NCBI RefSeq assembly: GCF_937903345.1
Contig: NZ_CALCZQ010000034.1
Location: forward strand, 1 to 11,150
DNA from: an uncultured Emticicia sp.
GTDB lineage: Bacteria > Bacteroidota > Bacteroidia > Cytophagales > Spirosomataceae
Length of the DNA stretch: 11,150 nucleotides
Direction: 5' to 3'
Shown: positions 1 through 5,668 of the stretch, in pieces
How positions within the stretch are numbered: position 1 is the stretch's first letter
How the letters are laid out: each line of letters starts with the position of its first letter
The notes under the pieces: generated by a model
What the model saw: only the letters and a program-made list of their open reading frames with translations
What the model was told of the DNA's origin: nothing
Database searches by the model: none
Translations under genes and position numbers: made by a program

Positions 1-31
1 AATTTATATATTTCATAAATTTTTACTTATT

Positions 32-49
32 TTATGATTATTTTCATAA
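32..49. promoter_or_regulatory. AT-rich palindrome upstream of the Lrp-family gene, possible operator
   Basis: TTATGA, six bases, then TCATAA forms a perfect 6-bp inverted repeat about 15 bp before the start codon of the regulator. Lrp/AsnC proteins commonly bind AT-rich imperfect palindromes and repress their own genes, so this is a plausible autoregulatory site. The surrounding DNA is extremely AT-rich, so chance is a real alternative. No clear TAnnTTTG box is seen before the gene. Confidence 0.25.
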
Positions 50-64
50 TTATAGTTTTTAAAA

Positions 65-529
65 ATGGATAAAAATTTAGAAATTGATAAAACAGATTTA
101 AAGATTTTATCATTGTTGATGCAAGATGCAAAGATGCCATATACAACAATTGGTGAAAAAATCTTTGTTTCGGGCGGCACCGTACACGTAAGAATGAACA
201 AAATGGAGCAAATGGGCATTGTAAAAGGATCGCAACTTATCGTTGACCCTATAAAACTTGGCTGGGATATTAGTGCATTCTTGGGTATATACCTTGATAA
301 AAGTGAACTCTATGAATCAGTAGCAGACCAACTAGAAAATATTCCAGAGGTAGTCAGTATAAATTATACAACAGGGCAATACAGCATTTTTGTAAAGATT
401 GTTTGTCGAGATACCCAACATTTAAGAGAAGTGCTACACGACAAAATTCAAAAAGTTGGTGGAATCAATCGTACCGAAACATTTATTTCACTCGAAGAAA
501 GATTTAATCGACCAATACCCTTGGAATAA
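65..529 (+). CDS. Lrp/AsnC-family transcriptional regulator
   Basis: This 154-residue protein has the normal two-domain layout of the Lrp/AsnC (feast/famine) family. An N-terminal winged helix-turn-helix spans about residues 7-60, opening with the typical D-x-T-D-L-K-I-L stretch and with the recognition helix near residues 37-48. A RAM/AsnC ligand-binding domain covers about residues 68-145. Family members form dimers and octamers that bind DNA and sense amino acids or related small molecules. The usual T-G-x-Y-D motif at the ligand site reads TTGQYS here (residues 102-107), so the acidic residue is replaced by Ser, which may change ligand choice or reflect a ligand-independent member. The gene stands alone and converges on sufB. 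The start chosen gives the standard N-terminal length; the regulated genes cannot be told from the window. Confidence 0.93.
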   Translation: MDKNLEIDKTDLKILSLLMQDAKMPYTTIGEKIFVSGGTVHVRMNKMEQMGIVKGSQLIVDPIKLGWDISAFLGIYLDKSELYESVADQLENIPEVVSINYTTGQYSIFVKIVCRDTQHLREVLHDKIQKVGGINRTETFISLEERFNRPIPLE

Positions 530-538
530 TCTGGCTTT

Positions 539-614
539 GCATACTATAAAAAACGCTAAAATAAGGTTATATTTATTCCCCTATAATTTATACAACAGCG
601 TAAAGCATACTATA
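539..614. repeat. 10-bp direct repeat in the lrp-sufB intergenic region
   Basis: GCATACTATA occurs at 539-548 and again at 605-614. The region between the Lrp-family stop and the terminator hairpin is AT-rich with no credible ORF. The repeat may be chance in such DNA or a remnant of decayed sequence; no function can be assigned. Confidence 0.3.
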
Positions 615-693
615 TAAAGAATATAAACTTAAAAAGAATGAGGAGGGATAAAACAGAAAAGTTAAGGGTACAATTTGCAAAAATTTAAGAGAT

Positions 694-746
694 TTATGAA
701 CAAAAAGACTGCGAAATAGCAATCTTTTTGTTCATAATATTTTTTT
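694..746. terminator. Long-stem intrinsic terminator between convergent lrp-family gene and sufB
   Basis: A perfect 15-bp stem pairs 694-708 with 723-737. A 14-nt loop lies between, within which GC at 711-712 can pair with GC at 719-720. On the plus strand the stem is followed by TATTTTTTT (738-746), a good U-tract. The stem arms carry their own T-runs, so it may also stop sufB transcripts coming from the right. It lies about 165 bp past the regulator stop and 14 bp past the sufB stop, so it may mainly serve sufB. Confidence 0.8.
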
Positions 747-750
747 CATA

Positions 751-2196
751 CTATCCAACACTACCTTCCAATGAAATTTCGAGTAATTTTTGTGCCTCAA
801 CAGCAAATTCCATTGGTAATTGGTTCAAAACCTCTTTTACATATCCATTCACAATCAAGGCAACGGCTTGCTCAGTTGGAATTCCTCTTTGATTGCAATA
901 GAATAATTGGTCTTCACCAATTTTTGAAGTCGTAGCCTCGTGTTCTACCGAAGCAGAAGAATTTTTAACTTCAATATACGGAAAAGTATGAGCTCCGCAT
1001 CTATCACCTAAAAGTAGGGAATCACACTGAGAGAAGTTACGGGCATTTTCGGCACGTTTTGAAATATCAACTAATCCGCGGTAAGAATTTTGACTTCTTC
1101 CTGCAGAAATACCTTTTGAAACAATCCGGCTCTTAGTGTTTTTTCCTAAGTGAATCATTTTTGTACCTGTATCGGCTTGTTGCATATTATTTGTAACAGC
1201 AACCGAATAAAACTCTCCTATTGAATTATCACCCCTCAAAACTACAGATGGATATTTCCATGTGATTGCCGAACCAGTTTCTACTTGTGTCCACGAAATT
1301 TTTGAGCTATTTCCAAAACACAATCCACGTTTTGTAACGAAGTTATAAATTCCGCCCTTACCATCTTTATCGCCAGGATACCAATTTTGGACTGTAGAAT
1401 ATTTAACCTCGGCATTTTCATGAGCAAAAATCTCAACAACAGCAGCATGTAACTGATTTTCATCACGCATTGGAGCTGTACATCCTTCCAAATAACTTAC
1501 ATACGAACCTTCGTCGGCTACGATTAATGTACGTTCAAACTGACCAGTTCCGGCAGCGTTAATACGGAAGTATGTTGATAATTCCATTGGGCAACGAACA
1601 CCTTTAGGGATATAACAAAAAGAGCCATCTGAAAAGACTGCTGCGTTTAGAGCCGCGTAATAATTATCTTTTACAGGAACAACCGAACCCAAATATTTTT
1701 TAATAAGGTCTGGATGCTCACGAATAGCCTCTGAAATCGAAGAAAATATAATACCTCTTTCAGCCAGATCTTTTTTGAAAGTGGTTGCAACCGAAACAGA
1801 ATCAATTACAGCATCTACAGCCACCCCTGAAAGACGTTTTTGCTCATTTAAAGAGATACCTAAACGCTCAAAAGTTCGACGTAGTTCAGGATCAATTTCA
1901 TCGAGGCTATCAATAACCTTTTGTTGCTTAGGTGCAGAATAATATTTAATACTCTGTAAATCAATGGAATTGTATGAAACATTTGGCCAAGTCGGCTCGC
2001 TCATGGTTTGCCAAACTCGATACGCACTTAATCTGTATTCAAGCATCCATTCAGGTTCATTTTTCTTTTCAGAGAGTAGTCTGATGACATCTTCATTCAA
2101 GCCCGCAGGAATTTCGTCGGCTTCAATATCTGTATAAAATCCGTATTTATACTCTGATGTGGTTAGTTCTTCTAATAATTCTAAATCTTTGCTCAT
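751..2196 (-). CDS. sufB: Fe-S cluster assembly scaffold protein SufB
   Basis: SufB is the cytoplasmic scaffold subunit of the SUF system. With SufC (ATPase) and SufD it forms the SufBC2D complex that accepts sulfur from SufS/SufE or SufU and builds nascent Fe-S clusters. At 481 residues it has normal length. The beta-helix core carries the GCTAP segment (238-242, matching the region of E. coli Cys254) and QCDSLLLGD (390-398), whose Cys391 aligns with E. coli Cys405, a residue essential for cluster assembly. The C-terminus, including EHEATTSKIGEDQLFYC and the EFAVEAQKLLEISLE stretch, is almost identical to other SufB proteins. The gene has its own promoter-like sequence (2257-2289) and ends in a terminator. 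SufC, SufD and SufS are not next to it, although they normally form an operon, so they must be encoded elsewhere. Confidence 0.98.
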   Translation of the reverse strand: MSKDLELLEELTTSEYKYGFYTDIEADEIPAGLNEDVIRLLSEKKNEPEWMLEYRLSAYRVWQTMSEPTWPNVSYNSIDLQSIKYYSAPKQQKVIDSLDEIDPELRRTFERLGISLNEQKRLSGVAVDAVIDSVSVATTFKKDLAERGIIFSSISEAIREHPDLIKKYLGSVVPVKDNYYAALNAAVFSDGSFCYIPKGVRCPMELSTYFRINAAGTGQFERTLIVADEGSYVSYLEGCTAPMRDENQLHAAVVEIFAHENAEVKYSTVQNWYPGDKDGKGGIYNFVTKRGLCFGNSSKISWTQVETGSAITWKYPSVVLRGDNSIGEFYSVAVTNNMQQADTGTKMIHLGKNTKSRIVSKGISAGRSQNSYRGLVDISKRAENARNFSQCDSLLLGDRCGAHTFPYIEVKNSSASVEHEATTSKIGEDQLFYCNQRGIPTEQAVALIVNGYVKEVLNQLPMEFAVEAQKLLEISLEGSVG

Positions 2197-2256
2197 GCTA
2201 TTATTTTGCTTGATTTACTTTGATTCTTTTAACAAAAAAAATGTTGTAAATGTTCG

Positions 2257-2289
2257 CAAATTTAGACTTAATAAAAATAAGATTTCAAA
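2257..2289 (-). promoter_or_regulatory. Predicted sufB promoter, Bacteroidota type
   Basis: Reading the minus strand, TTTG (2289-2286), a 21-bp spacer and TAAATTTG (2264-2257) match the Bacteroidota primary-sigma pattern TTTG/TTG, about 17-23 bp, TAnnTTTG. Transcription would start near 2250 and leave a leader of about 50 nt. This suggests sufB is not only a read-through product of the lpxB-lipoprotein unit. Confidence 0.65.
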
Positions 2290-2315
2290 TATTCTTTCAA
2301 TTTTTGAACAAAAGT

Positions 2316-2804
2316 TTACTTGGCAGGTTCAAAAGTTGCAGAAAACGCATAATTTACATTGTTAAGTGATAAGGTAGTTTTACCTATGAATATAATATCA
2401 TTTAGTTCTACAATATCAAAACTGACATTATCAAATTGACGGCCTTGAAAACTAATTTTATCAACCGTAAATTTTGATTCATCTGCGTTGAAGCTCCAAT
2501 TCGCCCTCAAAACTAAATCAGGATCAGCAGTATTACATTTAGTTGCACCTTCTCTGATTTCATACGTTTTTGTGGTAGAAAAGGTCAATATATTATCCAC
2601 CACACAAATTGGTTGTGAATTTACTAAATCTATGGTTAGGCCTCCATTGGCAGCTATTGCTTTTGTATTTTTCCAAGATTTTGAACTAGTTCCAGCCAAA
2701 AATTCAGTTTTTGTTTTTGGAGAAACAGCTACTTCAGTCTTTTTGCAAGAAAAAAAAGTTGACAATATAATTGTTAAAGAGATTGAAATGTTTTTGAAAT
2801 TCAT
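2316..2804 (-). CDS. Small lipoprotein with lipocalin-like domain
   Basis: This 162-residue protein begins with a lipoprotein signal peptide: basic N-terminus, hydrophobic stretch at residues 6-18 and the lipobox FFSC with Cys20 as the lipidated residue. The +2/+3 residues are Lys-Lys, with no acidic run of the sort tied to surface export, so a periplasm-facing membrane anchor is the default guess. The mature part has the pattern seen in Bacteroidota lipocalin-like lipoproteins: an SKSWK segment (41-45), a predicted strand-rich fold, EGATKC (85-90) and WSFNADESKFTV (103-114). Cys67 and Cys90 could form a disulfide. It starts 16 bp after the lpxB stop, so co-transcription is likely, but its ligand and role are unknown. 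Family assignment is from pattern recognition, not a search. Confidence 0.85.
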   Translation of the reverse strand: MNFKNISISLTIILSTFFSCKKTEVAVSPKTKTEFLAGTSSKSWKNTKAIAANGGLTIDLVNSQPICVVDNILTFSTTKTYEIREGATKCNTADPDLVLRANWSFNADESKFTVDKISFQGRQFDNVSFDIVELNDIIFIGKTTLSLNNVNYAFSATFEPAK

Positions 2805-2820
2805 ATTTATTGTATGTTAA

Positions 2821-3933
2821 TTAATTTGTACTTAGTAATATTTCCACTATTCTTTGACCAGTTTTTTCGGAAGCCCCAACATCACCAAGACTTTCCTTAA
2901 GTTGCTTATAATCATTAATTTGCTTATTTTTATACTCAGCATCATTCAAAATTTTATTTAACTCAAAAGATAAATTTTTGTCAGTCAATCCATCTTGAAT
3001 TAATTCTTTTACAACTTCTTTTTGAGCCACTAAATTTACTAACGAAATATATGGCACTTTTATGACAAACTTGGCAATTTCATAAGATAATCCACTGGTT
3101 TTATAGCATACTACCTGAGGAACCCCAAAGAGAGCAGTTTCAAGGGTGGCAGTTCCTGATGTAACCAAAGCAGCTGTGCAATGAGATAACAAATCGTAAG
3201 ATTGATCGCTTACAAGCCTGACATTTTCGTTCAGATATGGTTTATAAATCAAGGTAGCCAAATTGCTAACTCCAGCTATAACAAATTGATAATCGGTAAA
3301 TTTATTTTGAATTACAACCATTAATTTAAGCATTTTCTCAACTTCTTGCTTTCTACTTCCTGGTAACAAGGCTATAATTTTTTTATCTGACAAGCCATTT
3401 TTATGCAAAAAGTCAGCAGAAGGTTTAAAATTAGCAATCGCATCTAAAAGTGGATTACCAACAAACTCTACCTCAAAATCAAACTTTTGAAAGAACTCAA
3501 CTTCAAACGGAAAAATCACAAAAAGCCTGTCAAGATTTTTCTTGAGACTCCATGTTCGACTCTGATTCCAAGCCCAAACTTTTGGAGAAATATAATAAAA
3601 CACTTTAAAGCCGTTCGCTTTTGCCCATTTTGCAATACGGATATTAAAACCCGCATAATCAATTAAAATTATTGCATCTGGCTTAAAGTTTTCTATTGTT
3701 TTTTTGCATTCACCAATAAAACCCAAGATTTTAGGTAGATTTTTTAACACTTCAAGAAATCCCATAAATGCCAAATTTCGATAGTGCTTTGTAATTACTG
3801 CCCCAGCATCTTGCATATAATCTCCACCCCAAGCTTTCACAAATGCTTGATTATCATTTTTTTTGATGGCTTTTACTAAATTAGAGCCATGTAAATCTCC
3901 CGACCGTTCGCCTGCGATGATGAAGTATTTCAT
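2821..3933 (-). CDS. lpxB: Lipid-A-disaccharide synthase LpxB
   Basis: LpxB is a peripheral inner-membrane glycosyltransferase (GT19). It joins UDP-2,3-diacylglucosamine to lipid X, giving the tetraacyl disaccharide 1-phosphate of lipid A. The 370-residue product shows the family landmarks in order: AGERSGDLHG (7-16), SPKVWAWNQ (116-124), FVGNPLLD (157-164), LLPGSRKQEV (189-198) with the sugar-nucleotide loop, and TSGTATLETAL (258-268). The frame is open to 3975, but those 14 extra codons are translated from the GAATGATTGAATG repeat and give a low-complexity HSFNHSLIQSL leader. The ATG at 3933 starts directly with the MKYFIIAGE strand typical of LpxB, so it is preferred. It probably heads a unit with the lipoprotein gene downstream and lies near divergent hldD, also an LPS gene. 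Confidence 0.96.
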   Translation of the reverse strand: MKYFIIAGERSGDLHGSNLVKAIKKNDNQAFVKAWGGDYMQDAGAVITKHYRNLAFMGFLEVLKNLPKILGFIGECKKTIENFKPDAIILIDYAGFNIRIAKWAKANGFKVFYYISPKVWAWNQSRTWSLKKNLDRLFVIFPFEVEFFQKFDFEVEFVGNPLLDAIANFKPSADFLHKNGLSDKKIIALLPGSRKQEVEKMLKLMVVIQNKFTDYQFVIAGVSNLATLIYKPYLNENVRLVSDQSYDLLSHCTAALVTSGTATLETALFGVPQVVCYKTSGLSYEIAKFVIKVPYISLVNLVAQKEVVKELIQDGLTDKNLSFELNKILNDAEYKNKQINDYKQLKESLGDVGASEKTGQRIVEILLSTN

Positions 3934-3940
3934 TGTACTT

Positions 3941-4012
3941 AATGATTGAATGAGCGAATGATTGAATGAGTGCATGCGTTTTTTATTCTATCATTCCCGC
4001 ATTCAATCATTC
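3941..4012. repeat. Direct and inverted GAATGATTGAATG repeat cluster between queD and lpxB
   Basis: Two adjacent 16-bp units, 3941-3956 and 3957-3972, differ at one base (AATGATTGAATGAGCG versus ...GTG). A perfect 13-bp inverted copy (CATTCAATCATTC, 4000-4012) faces the second unit's GAATGATTGAATG at 3956-3968, leaving a 31-bp centre that contains the palindrome GCATGC. The cluster fills nearly the whole 83-bp gap between queD and lpxB and begins exactly at the last base of the predicted lpxB -10-like box. In RNA it could fold into a hairpin in the lpxB leader. Similar low-complexity N-terminal translations (HSFNHSLI...) recur in predicted Bacteroidota proteins, which suggests a dispersed repeat family. 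Confidence 0.85.
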
Positions 4013-4040
4013 AAAATTATGATCCATAATATTCCACAAA
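4012..4040 (-). promoter_or_regulatory. Predicted lpxB promoter overlapping the queD stop
   Basis: On the minus strand, TTTG (4040-4037), a 17-bp spacer and TAATTTTG (4019-4012) fit the Bacteroidota consensus very well. The -10-like box overlaps the TAA stop of queD (4019-4017). Transcription would start near 4005, inside the right arm of the inverted repeat, giving a leader of about 70 nt that carries most of the repeat cluster. Confidence 0.65.
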
Positions 4041-4427
4041 ATGATTGGCTGTTTCTACTAATTTTATACAATATAGTTGTCCATTACAATAATTCGGAAC
4101 AATTGTTTGTAAAATATTCCAAATCTCAACCGCAAAAACTTCAGTGCTTGGAAGTTTGCCATTCAAAAACTCAACATCGGTATTCAAAAAAGTATGGTCA
4201 ACCTTATTTACAATTTCTTGTTTCACAATTTTGCTAAGATCTTTCAAATCCATCACAAAACCTGTTTCTTCATTAATTTCTCCTTTAATTGTTACAAATA
4301 GCTCCCAATTGTGTCCATGAACATTTGAACAAAGTCCGAAAACCTCTAAGTTTTTTTCTTTTGACCATTTCGGATTATACAGTTGATGAGCAGCGTTGAA
4401 GGTTTCTCTTCTTGTTATAAAAATCAT
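4017..4427 (-). CDS. queD: 6-pyruvoyl/6-carboxy-5,6,7,8-tetrahydropterin synthase (QueD/PTPS family)
   Basis: This 136-residue enzyme belongs to the PTPS/QueD tunnelling-fold family, acting on dihydroneopterin triphosphate. QueD makes 6-carboxytetrahydropterin for queuosine and other 7-deazaguanines; PTPS makes 6-pyruvoyltetrahydropterin for biopterin. Zinc ligands His14, His37 and His39 (FNAAH and VHGHN) are present. Catalytic Cys33 has the same C-x3-H-x-H spacing as E. coli QueD, Asp77-His78 (VDH) complete the catalytic set, and Glu125 fits the pterin-anchoring Glu. The Cys-His spacing favours QueD over mammalian-type PTPS, but no queC, queE or queF lies nearby to settle it. The start follows a TAATTTTG box at a short distance. 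lpxB follows on the same strand after 83 bp but seems to have its own promoter. Confidence 0.93.
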   Translation of the reverse strand: MIFITRRETFNAAHQLYNPKWSKEKNLEVFGLCSNVHGHNWELFVTIKGEINEETGFVMDLKDLSKIVKQEIVNKVDHTFLNTDVEFLNGKLPSTEVFAVEIWNILQTIVPNYCNGQLYCIKLVETANHFVEYYGS

Positions 4428-4446
4428 TTTTTATTTAATTTTTTTG

Positions 4447-4454
4447 CAAAATTA
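4447..4454 (-). promoter_or_regulatory. Predicted queD -10-like box
   Basis: TAATTTTG on the minus strand, followed by CAAA, matches TAnnTTTG exactly and lies 19 bp before the queD ATG. No good TTTG/TTG is found at the usual distance upstream, so the promoter rests on the downstream box. The leader would be very short, about a dozen bases. Confidence 0.5.
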
Positions 4455-4550
4455 CCAACAAAAAAACTTATTTGAATAAAAACATCAGAAATCTTAAAAA
4501 AGTACAATTTATTCAAAGTTTAGTGTATGGATTTGTAAGCTACAAAGTTA

Positions 4551-4558
4551 TAATTTTG
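4551..4558 (+). promoter_or_regulatory. Predicted hldD -10-like box
   Basis: TAATTTTG followed by CAAA is an exact TAnnTTTG match 30 bp before the ATG at 4589. A TTTG at 4532-4535 lies only 15 bp upstream, shorter than usual. The box sits inside the longer reading frame that is open from 4472, which argues that the real start is the inner ATG. Confidence 0.5.
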
Positions 4559-4588
4559 CAAACTATTTTAAAAAATAGCATAGACTAT

Positions 4589-5554
4589 ATGATAATTGTA
4601 ACAGGTGCAGCTGGTTTTATCGGAAGTTGTTTAATTCAGCGTTTGAATCAAGATAACTTTAATTTTATAATTGCCGTTGATGATTTTTCTAATGAAGAAA
4701 AAATGAGAAATCTTAGCGGCAAAAAAATTCAAGAATTTGTAGAAAGAGATAATTTCTTTGAATGGTTAGATAAAAACCAAGCTGAGGTTGAGTTTTGTTT
4801 TCATATTGGTGCGAGAACAGATACTTCGGAATTTGATACTGAAATTTTCGACCGTCTGAATCTCAATTATTCAAAACGTATTTGGCAAAAATGTTATGAG
4901 TTCCAAATTCCTTTGGTATATGCCTCATCAGCAGCTACTTATGGTGCTGGAGAATTTGGCTACGATGATAACGAACTTATGATTCCGCAATTAAAGCCCT
5001 TGAATCCATATGGCGATTCAAAAAACAACTTCGATAAATGGGCTTTGCAACAAAAAAACACTCCTTTCTTTTGGGCTGGCTTAAAATTTTTTAATGTTTA
5101 TGGCCCGAACGAATTTCACAAAGGACGTATGGCTTCTGTGATTTTTCATTCGTATAACAATATTAACAAAAACGGTAAGATCAAACTTTTCAAGTCACAC
5201 CGCCCAGACTTCAACGATGGCGAACAAATGCGTGATTTTATTTATGTAAAAGATTTGGTTGATGTATGTATTTTTTTGATGCACTCTCGACGAAACTCGG
5301 GTATTTATAATTTAGGTACTGGCATCGCTCGCACATTCATAGATCTTGCTAAAGCCACTTTTTCGGCTTTAAATATTGAGCCAAACATTGATTTTATAGA
5401 TACTCCTGTTGATATTCGAGACAAATATCAATACTATACTCAAGCCAATATGGGCAAATTGCGTATGATTGGTTATAAAAAACCATTTACAAGCCTAGAA
5501 GATGCAGTAAATGACTACGTCACAAATTATTTAGTTGGACAAAAATATCTTTAA
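4589..5554 (+). CDS. hldD: ADP-L-glycero-D-manno-heptose 6-epimerase HldD
   Basis: HldD (RfaD) is a short-chain dehydrogenase-type epimerase. It turns ADP-D-glycero-beta-D-manno-heptose into the L-glycero form used in the LPS inner core, with tightly bound NADP. The 321-residue product starts with the Rossmann motif GAAGFIG (6-12) and carries YASSAATYG (111-119). Its catalytic pair is Tyr141/Lys145 (YGDSK), and FFNVYGPNEFHKGRMASV (167-184) includes Lys179, aligning with the second catalytic Lys178 of E. coli. The C-terminus has the IYNLGTG and YTQANM segments of the family. The frame stays open upstream to 4472, but those 39 codons have no counterpart in the family and contain the promoter box, so the ATG at 4589 is chosen. 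The DFNDGEQMRDFIYV insert region differs slightly from E. coli. The gene diverges from queD. Confidence 0.95.
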   Translation: MIIVTGAAGFIGSCLIQRLNQDNFNFIIAVDDFSNEEKMRNLSGKKIQEFVERDNFFEWLDKNQAEVEFCFHIGARTDTSEFDTEIFDRLNLNYSKRIWQKCYEFQIPLVYASSAATYGAGEFGYDDNELMIPQLKPLNPYGDSKNNFDKWALQQKNTPFFWAGLKFFNVYGPNEFHKGRMASVIFHSYNNINKNGKIKLFKSHRPDFNDGEQMRDFIYVKDLVDVCIFLMHSRRNSGIYNLGTGIARTFIDLAKATFSALNIEPNIDFIDTPVDIRDKYQYYTQANMGKLRMIGYKKPFTSLEDAVNDYVTNYLVGQKYL

Positions 5555-5581
5555 AAATCTGCCTTTTTCTTACTAATTTTG
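5550..5581 (+). promoter_or_regulatory. Predicted lepA promoter overlapping the hldD stop
   Basis: TTTA (5550-5553), a 20-bp spacer and TAATTTTG (5574-5581) give a near-consensus Bacteroidota promoter. It starts at the last codons of hldD and would leave a lepA leader of about 80 nt that contains the hairpin at 5592-5610. There is no terminator between hldD and lepA, so read-through from hldD is also possible. Confidence 0.5.
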
Positions 5582-5591
5582 TATTTAGCAT

Positions 5592-5610
5592 GACAAGTAT
5601 CAAACTTGTC
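5592..5610 (+). other. Hairpin in the lepA 5' leader
   Basis: GACAAGT, the loop ATCAA and ACTTGTC form a perfect 7-bp stem with a 5-base loop, close to the predicted transcript start of lepA. There is no U-run after it, so it is not an intrinsic terminator. It could stabilise the 5' end of the mRNA or be a protein-binding palindrome. Confidence 0.4.
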
Positions 5611-5668
5611 TGCCCAGATGTTGTTATTGTTAAATCTAACGGTTTATAAATCCGTACTACATATTTGA

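Noticed and set aside
640..690. Tiny ORF after GAGGAGGG in the lrp-sufB gap
   Set aside because: About 16 codons, no recognisable product; Bacteroidota rarely depend on strong Shine-Dalgarno sites, so the purine run is not persuasive.
2159..2365. Small plus-strand ORF over the sufB start and its upstream gap
   Set aside because: It overlaps the start of sufB and the promoter region antisense, has no recognisable features and no ribosome-binding or promoter support.
3934..3975. Longer LpxB start with 14 extra residues
   Set aside because: The extra codons come from the GAATGATTGAATG repeat and lie upstream of the typical MKYFIIAGE start; LpxB proteins do not carry such a leader.
3941..4012. 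CRISPR array
   Set aside because: The repeats are two adjacent units with no spacers plus one inverted copy, and no cas genes are present.
4472..4588. 39-codon N-terminal extension of HldD
   Set aside because: It precedes the Rossmann motif, which should be at the very N-terminus, and it contains the predicted promoter box.
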